A stretch of DNA of 30,932 nt. Origin: a virus. The position numbers and the translations under genes were made by a program. Shown here piece after piece: positions 14,468-23,352 of this stretch (positions within the stretch are counted from its first letter, which is position 1; each line of letters begins with the position of its first letter). The DNA lies in IMG/VR virus record IMGVR_UViG_3300009124_000063, positions 1 through 30,932 of that record; one strand, given 5' to 3'. Below the pieces are notes generated by a model. It searched no databases, had not been told where the DNA came from, and saw only the letters and a list, made by a program, of their open reading frames with translations.

Positions 14468-14977
14468 ATGGCAACTACCCCGTATAGCTTTAACCTCCCC
14501 GCGATTGGTGGCGATGCAGACCAGTGGGGGACACTGCTAAATAACAACTGGACAAGCCTTGCAACCATTCTTAGCGCAGGCGGATCTGCTGGCGGAAGCA
14601 ACATACTAAACCTTGATGATTATACCGCTGACGGCATGACGCTCACGGGTGTAGTCTCGATTGACATTGATGGCAGTATCACCGAGGAAGTGCATTCGGC
14701 AGGCGATGCTGGGACGATTGATATTGACCCAGCAAACGGCACGATACAGACAATCGCAATGGAAGGCGAGATCACAATCACATCAAGTTTGGCAACGGGT
14801 CAATTTGTCACCTTGCGAATTACATCCGTAGACTCAGACGCTGTCAATTGGCCTCCGATGGAGTGGCTGTTTGGTCAAACCCCGTCCCTCAGCACTACTG
14901 GTACTAACTGGGTGCAGCTTTGGAATGTAGGCGGCACTTTGTACGGCTCATATATCGGATACACGGCGACCCCATAA
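14468..14977 (+). CDS. Tail-fibre-like structural protein
   Basis: A 169-residue protein, opening YSFNLPAIGGDADQWGTLLNNNW, an opening common in phage fibre and baseplate proteins (P-x-x-G-x-x-x-x-WG-x-x-L-N-x-N-W). A beta-rich remainder follows (TIDIDPANGTIQTIAM, FVTLRITS, TGTNWVQLW). The 32-bp gap before it has a -10-like TAAAAT and a direct repeat CTAATT-AGGA-CTAATT close to the start. It is likely part of the distal tail. Confidence 0.7.
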   Translation: MATTPYSFNLPAIGGDADQWGTLLNNNWTSLATILSAGGSAGGSNILNLDDYTADGMTLTGVVSIDIDGSITEEVHSAGDAGTIDIDPANGTIQTIAMEGEITITSSLATGQFVTLRITSVDSDAVNWPPMEWLFGQTPSLSTTGTNWVQLWNVGGTLYGSYIGYTATP

Positions 14978-14978
14978 T

Positions 14979-16892
14979 ATGCCATTAGTTAAGCTAGATA
15001 TCCCCGCAGGCGTCTACAGTCACGGCGTAGACTTGGATTCTAAGGGTCGCTGGCTTGACTCCAGCCTTGTGCGCTGGACTAACAACGCACCGCAGCCAGT
15101 AGGCGGGTGGGTTGAGTTCGCAAACATCGAGACAATTAATAATGACCCTCAGCTTGAGGATGCGGCTGATTGGACGCTCAGTCTTGGCTCTTCACACGAC
15201 TCTACAGAAAACACGCTAAATATAACCGTAGATGGTGGGACAATTAGCCAAGGGTCGCTTTCGCTGTTAGCGGACACAGAATACTCCATAGATATTTCAG
15301 TGTTATCGGTAACGTCCAACGTGATTGGCGTATCGGTTGATCTTGGCGGAACAACTGCTGGGACTATAACCCCTGCAAGTGTGGCCCAATCAGCACTTCA
15401 CTCATTTGATGTAACACTAGGCGCGTCCCCTACATCTTCCTTTGAGCTTACATTGAGTGCGTTTGCTGACGGGTCGCCGCCGTTAGCTGTATTTACCAGT
15501 ATCGTAATCAGGCAAAAAGACAGAGTTTCTAGAGGTTCCCATGCGTGGGTGACCAATGCGGGAGCGCCCTATATCGCGGCAGGATCGTATAACCGCCTTG
15601 CCGCATCAGATGGTAACGGCGTCGTTTACGATATCACCCCGTCAGGACTTAGCACCGGCATCGCAGAGGCTTCTGAGAACCTTGGTTATGGCGGGAAGAA
15701 TTACGGGGCTGGATCATACGGAACGCCTAGAGAACGAGACTACAGCATCGCTCCGGCAACCAACTGGACTCTAGACAATTGGGGTCAAAACCTTGTTGCC
15801 TGCTCTGATGCCGCTGGCCTTGTTTATGAGTGGGTTTTTGATCCTGCAACTGGCACTCCAGAGGCGCAGGCAAAGGCCATTACTACGGCTAACGGATATA
15901 CAGAAAATGCCCCCACTGGGATTGACGCGCTAGTAGTTACGGCAGAGCGGTTCCTTTTCTGCTTGGGAACAGGAGACAGCACAAGGCAGGTCAAGTGGTC
16001 AGATCGGGAGAATCTGGGGGTGTGGACTCCCTCATTCACAAACGAGGCTGGAGATATTGAGCTTCAGACTTCTGGCAAGATTGTGGCTGGCGCAAGGGTG
16101 AGAGGCAGGACGCTAATCTGTACGGATATTGACGCATGGGTGGCGACATATCAGGGGCCACCTACGGTATACGGATTCCAAAAGATAGGTAACTCCTGTG
16201 GCCTTGTAGGGCGCAATATGCTGGCTTCTGTCGGCCCCACAGCCTTCTGGATGGGTGAGCGCAACTTCTTTGTCTACGACGGCTCCACGGCCCGTGTGCT
16301 GCCTTGTGAGGTGCATGACAAGGTATTTACCGAGATGAACCATGACCGGCTAAGTCATGGCTTCTGCGTGGCTAACCAGAAGTTTAACGAGGTGTGGTGG
16401 TTTTACCCCGGCGATGCCCAAGACGAAAACACGCGGTATGTAGCCTACGACTACAATGAAAACCATTGGCTTGTGGGCGATCTAGCGCGGTCTACTGGGG
16501 TGGACTCGGGCGTGTTTGTTGACCCCATGTGGCTCGGCATTGACGGCACGATATACCGCCATGAGTCAGGATATGGTCATGAGAGCAGCCCAGTATTCTT
16601 AGAGAGCGGCCCGATCAACTTTGATGATGGCGACAATGTTGTCAGGATCACAGAGATGATCCCAGAGGAAGAGACGCAGGGCGAGGTAGGTATTGTCTTC
16701 AAAACTCGCTTTTACCCAAATGGCGAGGAAACGCGTCACCCAGCAACTTTGGGCGAGAGCTATGACCCAGCAAACCCCACCAGCATCCGGATGACGGGGC
16801 GGCAGTTCCGAGTGCGGATTGAGGGTGATGCCGAGACTAACTGGCGGTTTGGTGATGTCCGATTGCGGGTTAGCGGCGGCGGTAGAAGGTGA
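14979..16892 (+). CDS. Tail nozzle-like protein (putative)
   Basis: A 637-residue protein. It opens with VKLDIPAGVYSHGVDLDSKGRW and PQPVGGWVEF, the start of a family widespread in short-tailed phages. A Gly/Ser-rich insert at about 60-175 is followed by repeating strand blocks resembling a beta-propeller: NWGQNLVACSDAAGLVYEW, KWSDRENLGVWTP, IELQTSGKIVAGARVRGRTLI, NSCGLVGRNMLASVGPTAFWM, FNEVWWFYPG. P22 gp10 and SU10 nozzle proteins have such folds and close the tail tube. Assignment to nozzle is inference from fold and position; tail structural protein is safe. Confidence 0.62.
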   Translation: MPLVKLDIPAGVYSHGVDLDSKGRWLDSSLVRWTNNAPQPVGGWVEFANIETINNDPQLEDAADWTLSLGSSHDSTENTLNITVDGGTISQGSLSLLADTEYSIDISVLSVTSNVIGVSVDLGGTTAGTITPASVAQSALHSFDVTLGASPTSSFELTLSAFADGSPPLAVFTSIVIRQKDRVSRGSHAWVTNAGAPYIAAGSYNRLAASDGNGVVYDITPSGLSTGIAEASENLGYGGKNYGAGSYGTPRERDYSIAPATNWTLDNWGQNLVACSDAAGLVYEWVFDPATGTPEAQAKAITTANGYTENAPTGIDALVVTAERFLFCLGTGDSTRQVKWSDRENLGVWTPSFTNEAGDIELQTSGKIVAGARVRGRTLICTDIDAWVATYQGPPTVYGFQKIGNSCGLVGRNMLASVGPTAFWMGERNFFVYDGSTARVLPCEVHDKVFTEMNHDRLSHGFCVANQKFNEVWWFYPGDAQDENTRYVAYDYNENHWLVGDLARSTGVDSGVFVDPMWLGIDGTIYRHESGYGHESSPVFLESGPINFDDGDNVVRITEMIPEEETQGEVGIVFKTRFYPNGEETRHPATLGESYDPANPTSIRMTGRQFRVRIEGDAETNWRFGDVRLRVSGGGRR

Positions 16893-17179
16893 GCAAAGAA
16901 TCTCCACCACCCTATTCCCGAGAAACCCCGCACCTGTGGGCTGAGGATCTTAATGATTACTTGGTGCGCGTCAGGGAGATTGTTGCCCAGAAGCAAGCAT
17001 CTAGCTCGGCTACGGAAAACGGCATCCTGCTGTATGACGCGGCTAACGACTACTTGGTTGTTTCCGTTGGCAGTGAGTTTGTGCAGATATTGATGGCGAA
17101 AGGTAACAGTTTGCCTACGTCTTTGCCCGGAGAATCCGGCGTAATATGGAATGACGGAGGCACGTTAAAGGTATCGTAA
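16889..17179 (+). CDS. Small tail-region structural protein
   Basis: A 96-residue protein from GTG 16889, overlapping the previous stop (GTGA). The N-terminal half is helical (AEDLNDYLVRVREIVAQKQAS); the second half is strand-like and ends GESGVIWNDGGTLKVS, an ending seen in short phage tail proteins. Role unknown. Confidence 0.58.
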   Translation: MSKESPPPYSRETPHLWAEDLNDYLVRVREIVAQKQASSSATENGILLYDAANDYLVVSVGSEFVQILMAKGNSLPTSLPGESGVIWNDGGTLKVS

Positions 17180-17184
17180 GGGGT

Positions 17185-17192
17185 GGTATAAT
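17185..17192 (+). promoter_or_regulatory. GGTATAAT element (copy 3)
   Basis: TATAAT at 17187-17192 in an 11-bp gap; its last two bases are the first two of the next gene's ATG. If it is a -10, initiation would fall inside that gene, so it could only serve genes further down or a shorter product. No -35 is visible. Confidence 0.3.
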
Positions 17193-17559
17193 GGAGGAGT
17201 TGGAAACTGAATTAGAGCGTTGTAGGCCGTGGATAGAGGCGGCATTAGACAGAGGCGGTAATACTCATTTGTTTGAGGATATCGTAGATGCGGTCAAGAT
17301 GGGAACGATGCAGTTTTGGCCTGCTGAAGACGCTTGCGCGGTTACGGAGATAATCGTGTACCCCAGAAAAAAGGCTTTTCACGTTTTTTTGGCTGGGGGG
17401 AATATGGATACGATAGTCGAGATGGATGCGTCGGCTGTGTATTTTGCAAAGCAGAATGGCTGTAGCGCCATGAGCATTGCGGGCCGGAAGGGATGGCAAA
17501 AGGTTTTAGAGCATAAGGGCTACAAGCCTGTACTCACAAGTTTAGGAAAGGACATTTAA
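17191..17559 (+). CDS. GNAT-like phage protein
   Basis: A 122-residue protein, ATG 17191 with AAGGGG upstream. MQFWPAEDACAVTEIIVYPRKKAFHVFLAGG reads as the central strands of a GNAT acyltransferase fold, and SIAGRKGWQKVLEHKGYKPV as the C-terminal GR-x-GW...GYK region. A canonical acetyl-CoA loop (Q/R-x-x-G-x-G/A) is not evident, so activity is uncertain. Related proteins sit beside internal-virion genes in other short-tailed phages. It heads the block of internal-protein-like genes. Confidence 0.55.
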   Translation: MEELETELERCRPWIEAALDRGGNTHLFEDIVDAVKMGTMQFWPAEDACAVTEIIVYPRKKAFHVFLAGGNMDTIVEMDASAVYFAKQNGCSAMSIAGRKGWQKVLEHKGYKPVLTSLGKDI

Positions 17560-17560
17560 T

Positions 17561-18115
17561 ATGGGCGGCGGTGGAAAGGGCGGAAGCCAGTCAACCAAGG
17601 TAGAGATTCCAGCGTGGGCTGAGGCAGCCATGAAAGAGAATCTCAAGAAAGCATCAGCGATGGGCGAGATAGGCTATATGCCTTATTACGGCCCAGATGT
17701 TGCGGCCTTCACCCCGCTGCAAGAGGCTGGGATGCAGGGTGCGTATGATGCGGCTTCTGCATTTGGGCTGGCGGCTCCCGGCGGCAACGCTCTTGCTGGC
17801 ATTCCAGAGGCTCAGACCTTTGCGGGCGGTGTAAGAGGCTATTCTTCTGGTGACTTGTTTGAGCAGGCTCGCGCTGAGTTTGAGGCTAGGAACCCGCAGC
17901 AAGCGGCGGCATATAACAAGTTCTTTGTCCCTTACGGTGGCGGCAATACTGGCGGTGGCGCAGTAACCCCCGGCCCGATGAATGACCCCGGCTTCACTCC
18001 GCCAAGGGGTGGATACTATGGAGGGTTCCCCGGCATTCCGGGAATAGGCATGGATCCTAACTCTCCAGAGTGGCAAGCCTTCATTCAGCAATTCCAAAAC
18101 ACACAGGTGGTTTAA
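17561..18115 (+). CDS. Putative internal virion protein, Gly/Pro-rich
   Basis: A 184-residue protein. It has a Gly-rich start (MGGGGKGGSQS) and a conserved-looking block WAEAAMKENLKKASAMGEIGYMPY followed by GPDVAAFTPLQEAGMQ. Next comes AGGVRGYSSGDLFEQARAEF, and then a disordered Gly/Pro tail. It has AGGAAAGGA upstream of the start. The MPYYGPDVAAFTPLQ block is one I associate with virion-protein operons of short-tailed phages. Likely ejected with or packed beside the DNA; inference from context. Confidence 0.6.
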   Translation: MGGGGKGGSQSTKVEIPAWAEAAMKENLKKASAMGEIGYMPYYGPDVAAFTPLQEAGMQGAYDAASAFGLAAPGGNALAGIPEAQTFAGGVRGYSSGDLFEQARAEFEARNPQQAAAYNKFFVPYGGGNTGGGAVTPGPMNDPGFTPPRGGYYGGFPGIPGIGMDPNSPEWQAFIQQFQNTQVV

Positions 18116-18116
18116 T

Positions 18117-18566
18117 ATGTTTGCCCAACAATCTAGAGCGCAATTTGCACCTATGAGTGCGCCTCCCGGCAGTCCCCGGCAAGGAATTGGCGGCGGCGGC
18201 AAAGGCGGGGCATCGAGTTCTTCTCCCGGAAGCGTTGGCAAAGGCGGGGCCAACTTTAATGACCGGAATAAAATTGGGCTGTCTCAGTTCCCCGGCCTTA
18301 ATGGCAGCCCAAGCCAAGCCATGCAGGGCGCTATGAATGCCGCTAATACGGCGACAATGCCAGCAAGGGGATCATTTATGGCTCCTGCCGCTCCAGATTT
18401 AAACTTTCAAACCGGCGGCGGATTCCAGATGCAGCCAATGATGCCCAGTCCGCGACCAATGGTTAATTTCGGGCAAGTACAGCCGATAAATAATCCTGTA
18501 TTCCCGTCTGGTAATAACTTGCCAGCAGTCTTAATGCAAATGCCTCAAGGCTTTGGAGGCATCTAA
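18117..18566 (+). CDS. Low-complexity Gly/Pro/Met-rich protein
   Basis: A 149-residue protein with Gly-Lys-Gly runs (GIGGGGKGGASSSS), a Met/Pro/Gln-rich second half (FQMQPMMPSPRPMVN) and no clear fold. It is probably disordered and part of the internal-protein set. The GGGGKGG motif recurs in the genes on either side, which suggests shared origin or shared binding. Coupled to the next gene by TAATG. Confidence 0.55.
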   Translation: MFAQQSRAQFAPMSAPPGSPRQGIGGGGKGGASSSSPGSVGKGGANFNDRNKIGLSQFPGLNGSPSQAMQGAMNAANTATMPARGSFMAPAAPDLNFQTGGGFQMQPMMPSPRPMVNFGQVQPINNPVFPSGNNLPAVLMQMPQGFGGI

Positions 18567-19771
18567 TGGGCGCACCAGCAGGCGGACAAACCACAGCACC
18601 AGCAACTGGAGGCAAGGGTGGCGGAATGGCTGGCCCTTCATACCAAGGGCTTGATGCGTTCCAACAAGCGTCTCAGGGCATGACGCAGGCGTATGGCGGC
18701 GCTCAGAACGCGATGTATTACCAGCCCATGATGATTGGCAACTTGCCGCAGGCTGGCGGTGGCGGGGCTTCAGCGCAAATGCTTGACCCCAACTCAACAA
18801 ATTATCAAGCGGCGCAGTTCCAGCAGGCTGACCTTGATCGGTTCATGAACCCCTACACGGGGCAGGTAATTGACCAATCACTTGCAGATATTGAGCGGGC
18901 AAGGCTACAGCAGTCCAACCAAGCGGCGGCACAGGCTACTGCGGCAGGGGCTTTTGGTGGCTCAAGGGGCGCGTTGATGGAGGCAGAGATTGCCCGCAAC
19001 GCATTGCAACAAGGCGCAAGCACGGCGGCTGATTTGCGTAATCAGGGCTTCCAGTTTGCCTCTCAAATGGGTCAGCAAGATGCTGCTCGACGACAGCAAG
19101 CACTACAGCAGAATGCACAGCAACAGCTTCAAGCACTGCTTGCGAATCAGGCTTCCGGCCTTGCGGCGTCACAAACCAACGCTCAACTCGGCGCTCAAGC
19201 AAGTATCGCAAACGCAGCTAACGCGCTTAATGCGGCAATGTCGAATCAGTCAGCAGGGTTGCAGGGATCTTCTCAGCAACTTGCGGCTGCGCTTGGCCTT
19301 GGCAATCTATCAAACCTTGGCTTTGGTATGGGTCAAGACGTTCTGCAAGGAATGCAGCAGCAAGGCTTGGTGCAACAGATGATGCAGCAGCAACTCATTG
19401 ACGCGGCTAAAGGTCAGTACGGCGGCTATCAAGGTCAGCCTAGCACTGCGCTTGGCTATCTTGCTCAGGCACTTGGCGCTACCCAAGTTCCGCAAAGCCA
19501 GTCCACGTCCAGCAACCCGGGATTGTTTGGCTGGGCGTCTATGCTGCTGGGGTCTGATGCTAGGCTCAAGAAGAACATTCGCAGAGTCGGCAAGACCCCC
19601 GGCGGTCACAACCTGTACGCATGGGACTGGAAGAAGCAAGCCAAGAGCGTATTTGGCAAGTCCGGCTCTGACATGGGCGTATTGGCACAAGAGGTTATGG
19701 AAACTAGGCCGGATCTGGTCATCCAGTTCCCTGATGGCTACTACCGCGTAAACTATGGGGGCATCTCATGA
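18566..19771 (+). CDS. Gln/Ala-rich virion protein with short C-terminal S74-type domain
   Basis: The protein has 401 residues. After a Gly-rich start, residues about 70-100 carry QADLDRFMNPYTGQVIDQSL. This is followed by a long Gln/Ala helix with QATAAGAFGGSRGALMEAEIAR, ending at about residue 310. The C-terminus from S330 reads SDARLKKNI...GVLAQEVMETRPDLV...GYYRVNYGGIS, a Peptidase_S74 core with a possible Ser330/Lys335 pair. It stops right after the core and lacks the usual coiled-coil tail. Q/A helices suit an ejection protein that forms a channel. The gene sits among internal proteins and not with the fibres, so the S74 domain may fold this protein. Confidence 0.7.
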   Translation: MGAPAGGQTTAPATGGKGGGMAGPSYQGLDAFQQASQGMTQAYGGAQNAMYYQPMMIGNLPQAGGGGASAQMLDPNSTNYQAAQFQQADLDRFMNPYTGQVIDQSLADIERARLQQSNQAAAQATAAGAFGGSRGALMEAEIARNALQQGASTAADLRNQGFQFASQMGQQDAARRQQALQQNAQQQLQALLANQASGLAASQTNAQLGAQASIANAANALNAAMSNQSAGLQGSSQQLAAALGLGNLSNLGFGMGQDVLQGMQQQGLVQQMMQQQLIDAAKGQYGGYQGQPSTALGYLAQALGATQVPQSQSTSSNPGLFGWASMLLGSDARLKKNIRRVGKTPGGHNLYAWDWKKQAKSVFGKSGSDMGVLAQEVMETRPDLVIQFPDGYYRVNYGGIS

Positions 19772-20178
19772 CGCCAGCAATGGGCTTAATGAAGCTAATT
19801 GAAGTCGGTCTTGAAAAAGGCGGCATCCGAGACTCTATGGCTACTCGGCAGGCAAACCGCGCTGGTGAGGCTATGCAGATGGCTAATCAGCCGCTTATGT
19901 CCCCAGTAGACACTGGTGGCCCTTTTTCTCAGCCTGCCCCTCAAATGTCTCCAGTGATGCCTCAGCTTACTGATACGTCTCCAGACACTTTTGACAAGAT
20001 CATGAATGTTGTTGGGATGCTTGGCCCCGGCGGTACTATGCAGGGAGGCGCACCGCAAGCTCTGAACGGCCCAGCAAATGTTCCCAACATGGGCATGACC
20101 GCGCAGGACATGATGCAGAACAATCAAGGCGGTGGCGGATTGCTAACGATTATGAAATTGATGGGCATGGGGGCATAG
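19768..20178 (+). CDS. Small Met/Pro/Gly-rich virion-associated protein
   Basis: A 136-residue protein starting in the previous stop (ATGA). It has an N-terminal helix (LMKLIEVGLEKGG), many Met and Pro, and a hydrophobic end (LLTIMKLMGMG). Low complexity; likely part of the internal-protein set. Not recognised. Confidence 0.55.
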   Translation: MTPAMGLMKLIEVGLEKGGIRDSMATRQANRAGEAMQMANQPLMSPVDTGGPFSQPAPQMSPVMPQLTDTSPDTFDKIMNVVGMLGPGGTMQGGAPQALNGPANVPNMGMTAQDMMQNNQGGGGLLTIMKLMGMGA

Positions 20179-20179
20179 A

Positions 20180-21496
20180 ATGGCGTTAATTGATTTGCTC
20201 TTAAATGCGCTAGACCCTACAAAGCAGACAACGCCACCGTATGTTCCCGGGCCTGCACAGTCGCCCTCGGTGTTTGCTGGATCACCTTTTCCGGTCAATC
20301 CAAATCCAAGAAGCGCAACTCAGCCAACGCCACGGCTTGAGCCTGTTTCTGTGCCAGAGCGCGACATTAAGATGAGCGATCCGCAGGTGCAAAGAATACT
20401 TGCAATGACGCAAGCGCCTCAGTTGCGATCTGTCTCTGGTGGGCCAACATCCGGTCGCGGAGCGGTAGAGCAGCCCGGTCTTTTGTCTCGTCTTGGCAGG
20501 GGCGCACTTGATTACTTGTCTGACCCGATTAACCGCAAGCAGTTGGCAATCGGCTTTAACGCCATGCGCCTCAACCCAGACGCTAATTTAGCCAAATCGC
20601 TACAAAGCCAGATTGAGACTGAGCAAGGGCTACGGCTGCTCCGATCTCAAGGCAACAAGACTGCTGATGCGTTAGAGCAAAGGGCCAACAAGATCGCCGA
20701 GACCGATCCGCAGAGGTCGGCACAGCTTCTTACTGCGGCAGAGTTTATCCGTAACAATCCAACCAACACTGAGGGGATTTCGGCTGCCGCCAACTTGCTA
20801 TTTGACTCGTCCGGCTTTGCGCCTACGGTGTCAGGCGTCCAAACAGATCCCGTAACTGGTGAGCAGTATGTAGTGATCACTGACCGCGACACGATGCAGC
20901 CTAAGAAAATGATTGTTGGTGGCGCAAGGCAGCTAACACCAGCGCAAGAAGCAGAGCTTGAAACGCAAAACGCCGTTAGGCTACAAGACATCAAGTTTGC
21001 CCAAGAGAAAGGTCAGGCTGTAATGGGCCAAGCAGATGTCCTAAACAATTCCATTACGATGTATGGACAGGCACTTGATGCGCTGGACAGGGGCGCGGGT
21101 TCTGGCTGGGTTAGGGACTTTATGCCCTCACTTGATGAAGCGACCGCAGATTTACGGCGGATCGCAAATCAGTTAGGTATTGATGTCATCAATTCGGCAA
21201 CATTTGGCGCTTTGAGCGAGAAAGAGCTACAGCTTGCCTTGCGAACTCAGTTAGACCTTACGCTTTCCCCGCCCGAGCTAAGAAAGCAGATTGAGGCGCA
21301 AATGAGGGCAAAAGATAAGCTAAGGGCAGAGCTTATTAAAATGGCGCAAGACCTTACTAGCGGTGTCGGGTATTCAGATTACATTGCGAAATATCAGTTT
21401 GTGCCTCTAGCGCCACCAGACGGTGTGCCTATGGATCTGTGGAGGGCCGCAAGCCCCGCACAAAAAAGAGAACTAACAGCAGCGGCGCAGCAATAA
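20180..21496 (+). CDS. Putative internal (DNA-ejection) virion protein
   Basis: A 438-residue protein. The first 90 residues are Pro-rich and extended. Then there is a helical body, from NRKQLAIGFNAMRLNPDANLAKSL onward. A short strand section (EQYVVITDRDTMQPKKMIVGG) interrupts it. The C-terminal block NSATFGALSEKELQLALRTQLDLTLSPPELRKQIEAQM is a block I associate with phage DNA-transfer proteins. No enzyme motif is seen. Together with its neighbours it probably builds the trans-envelope conduit. Confidence 0.62.
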   Translation: MALIDLLLNALDPTKQTTPPYVPGPAQSPSVFAGSPFPVNPNPRSATQPTPRLEPVSVPERDIKMSDPQVQRILAMTQAPQLRSVSGGPTSGRGAVEQPGLLSRLGRGALDYLSDPINRKQLAIGFNAMRLNPDANLAKSLQSQIETEQGLRLLRSQGNKTADALEQRANKIAETDPQRSAQLLTAAEFIRNNPTNTEGISAAANLLFDSSGFAPTVSGVQTDPVTGEQYVVITDRDTMQPKKMIVGGARQLTPAQEAELETQNAVRLQDIKFAQEKGQAVMGQADVLNNSITMYGQALDALDRGAGSGWVRDFMPSLDEATADLRRIANQLGIDVINSATFGALSEKELQLALRTQLDLTLSPPELRKQIEAQMRAKDKLRAELIKMAQDLTSGVGYSDYIAKYQFVPLAPPDGVPMDLWRAASPAQKRELTAAAQQ

Positions 21497-23352
21497 TGGC
21501 TAGAACAACAGAAGAAATTCTTGCAGAAATTCGGGCTGGGCAGGCTCGATCCTCTGCCGCGCCGGTAGAATCGCAAAAGTTCCGCACAGCCTTGCAGGGT
21601 GCTACTTACAACTTTGCTGATGAAATAGAGGCTGCTGTCCGTAGCGTCCTACCAGAATCTTTAGGTGGTGGTGAATACGAGCAGATTCGCAATGAGTTAC
21701 GTCAAAAACTTTCGGCGTACAAAAAGGCTAACCCGGGGGAGGCATTGAGCTACGAGCTTGCTGGCGCATTGGTTCCTGCGATTGGCATGATGGCAGTACC
21801 CGGCGGTCAGGCTTTGGGCGGTGCAAGATTGGCTGCTGTCGCTGGCGCTGAGGGGCTTGGGTCTTATTTGGGAGAGGTTGAAGAACTTTCTGATGTCACG
21901 CCGGGAGGAGCGGCCTTAGCTACTAGCATTAGCGCAGTAGGTGGCCCATTGGCGCAGAAGGGACTATCTGTCGCAGGCGCTGGCGGTAGTCAGTTGATCA
22001 AGTATGTCAGGGGCAAGTTTGGCGATGCACCCGCTACGGCAGTGCAGTCAGAGTTGCGTAGGCTTGCTGCGGCGACAGGCCAGAGTGTTGAAGAAGTCAT
22101 ACAAGATGTCATGGACGGCAGGATCATGGCAGAAAACAAAACCCTACAGGCGTCCGTAAGGGCGCTGCGGAGCCAAGGCGGTGGCGCGGCTAGAGAGATT
22201 ACAGAGCGGCTACCAGTAAGGCGTAAAGCTACACGCGCTGCTGCGATGGAAGGTATGCAAGAAGGGCTTGCTCCCGGCGTATCTGGCAATGTCATTAAAG
22301 CAATGAAGGCTACGGATGAAGAGCTTGGCAGGCTAGAGAGAGAGGCTTACGAGGCTGTCTTTGGCGGAATCCCGAATGTAAACACCAAGATAGCTAGAGA
22401 GATTGAGTCGATCCTCGGGCGCTTCCCAGATGCTCGCAGGGCGCTGACAAGCATTTACAACAAGCGAAACACCGTACCGCTCTGGGATGAAGAGCGAAAC
22501 ATACTGCGCCGAGTGCCTAGCCTAGAGGATGCCGAGATTGTTCGCAGACTGCTAGATGATGAGGCGTCAGTGTTGTTCCGCGCAGGATCTGGAACAGAAG
22601 GCGCAGCGACCGCCGATGTAGCAAAATCCCTCAGAGAGATGCTTGATGAGTCTTACGATGGCTTGCGTACAGTAAGGGCCAACGCCGCAGCGCGTAGGGA
22701 AATACGCGACCAGTTTGACGCAGGGCGAAAGGCTATCAGGATGAATTCTGATGAGCTAGAAGTTATTTTTGAGCAAGTTAAAGGCAAGGGCGATGCGGCA
22801 GTACGCGCTTTCCGCGCTGGTGTTATGGATGCTATTAGAAATAAGTCCGAGATTTCTCCCGGGCTTATGGGACGCCTTGCTGATCCTGAACGTCGGGAAG
22901 GCGCTGTGTTGCGTGTTGTTTTCCCAGATGAAAGCATGGAGCAAATACAGAAGCGGCTAGAGATAGCAGAAGGTTCTCAGGAGCTTTATAACAAGGTTAT
23001 GTTTAACTCTATGACAGCCCCAGAGCAGGCTGCCAGATCACTAATCGGTACTGGCGACATCAGTGCATTTGAGATGCGCGAGTTGTTGACGGGCAACCCT
23101 GCTGCGCTTATGGCTGGTCTTGGGAAAATGGTTGCCAAGGCCATACCTGAGATGTCAGACGCAGACCGCACGAGCGTTGCAAGGGTGCTGCTGTCTGATG
23201 ATCCGCAGCTAGTAATGAAGGCGCTAACAGACAACACCCAGCTTGATAAACTGCTGGCGAAAATACAGCAAGTCGTAAATGCTGGTGCTGCGGGCGTAAG
23301 AACAGGTGTCACTCAGCAGACCGGCGGACTACTGGCAGAAGGTAACTATTAA
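21496..23352 (+). CDS. Large internal virion / ejection protein (putative)
   Basis: ATG 21496 (TAATG) is chosen; an in-frame start at 21439 would only extend back over the previous gene. The 618-residue protein has a short strongly helical start. It then has the block ATYNFADEIEAAVRSVLP and YEQIRNELRQKLSAYKKANPGEALSYELAGALVP, typical of large internal proteins in aquatic short-tailed phages. A hydrophobic Gly/Ala region follows at about residues 85-170 (GMMAVPGGQALGGARLAAVAGAEGLGS), and the rest is helical and Arg/Glu-rich. No transglycosylase Glu motif is evident. The hydrophobic stretch could enter the host membrane during ejection. Confidence 0.65.
   Translation: MARTTEEILAEIRAGQARSSAAPVESQKFRTALQGATYNFADEIEAAVRSVLPESLGGGEYEQIRNELRQKLSAYKKANPGEALSYELAGALVPAIGMMAVPGGQALGGARLAAVAGAEGLGSYLGEVEELSDVTPGGAALATSISAVGGPLAQKGLSVAGAGGSQLIKYVRGKFGDAPATAVQSELRRLAAATGQSVEEVIQDVMDGRIMAENKTLQASVRALRSQGGGAAREITERLPVRRKATRAAAMEGMQEGLAPGVSGNVIKAMKATDEELGRLEREAYEAVFGGIPNVNTKIAREIESILGRFPDARRALTSIYNKRNTVPLWDEERNILRRVPSLEDAEIVRRLLDDEASVLFRAGSGTEGAATADVAKSLREMLDESYDGLRTVRANAAARREIRDQFDAGRKAIRMNSDELEVIFEQVKGKGDAAVRAFRAGVMDAIRNKSEISPGLMGRLADPERREGAVLRVVFPDESMEQIQKRLEIAEGSQELYNKVMFNSMTAPEQAARSLIGTGDISAFEMRELLTGNPAALMAGLGKMVAKAIPEMSDADRTSVARVLLSDDPQLVMKALTDNTQLDKLLAKIQQVVNAGAAGVRTGVTQQTGGLLAEGNY

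Noticed and set aside
21496-23352. Lytic transglycosylase within the large internal protein
   Set aside because: No catalytic Glu-Ser motif or lysozyme-like core could be found by reading the protein.
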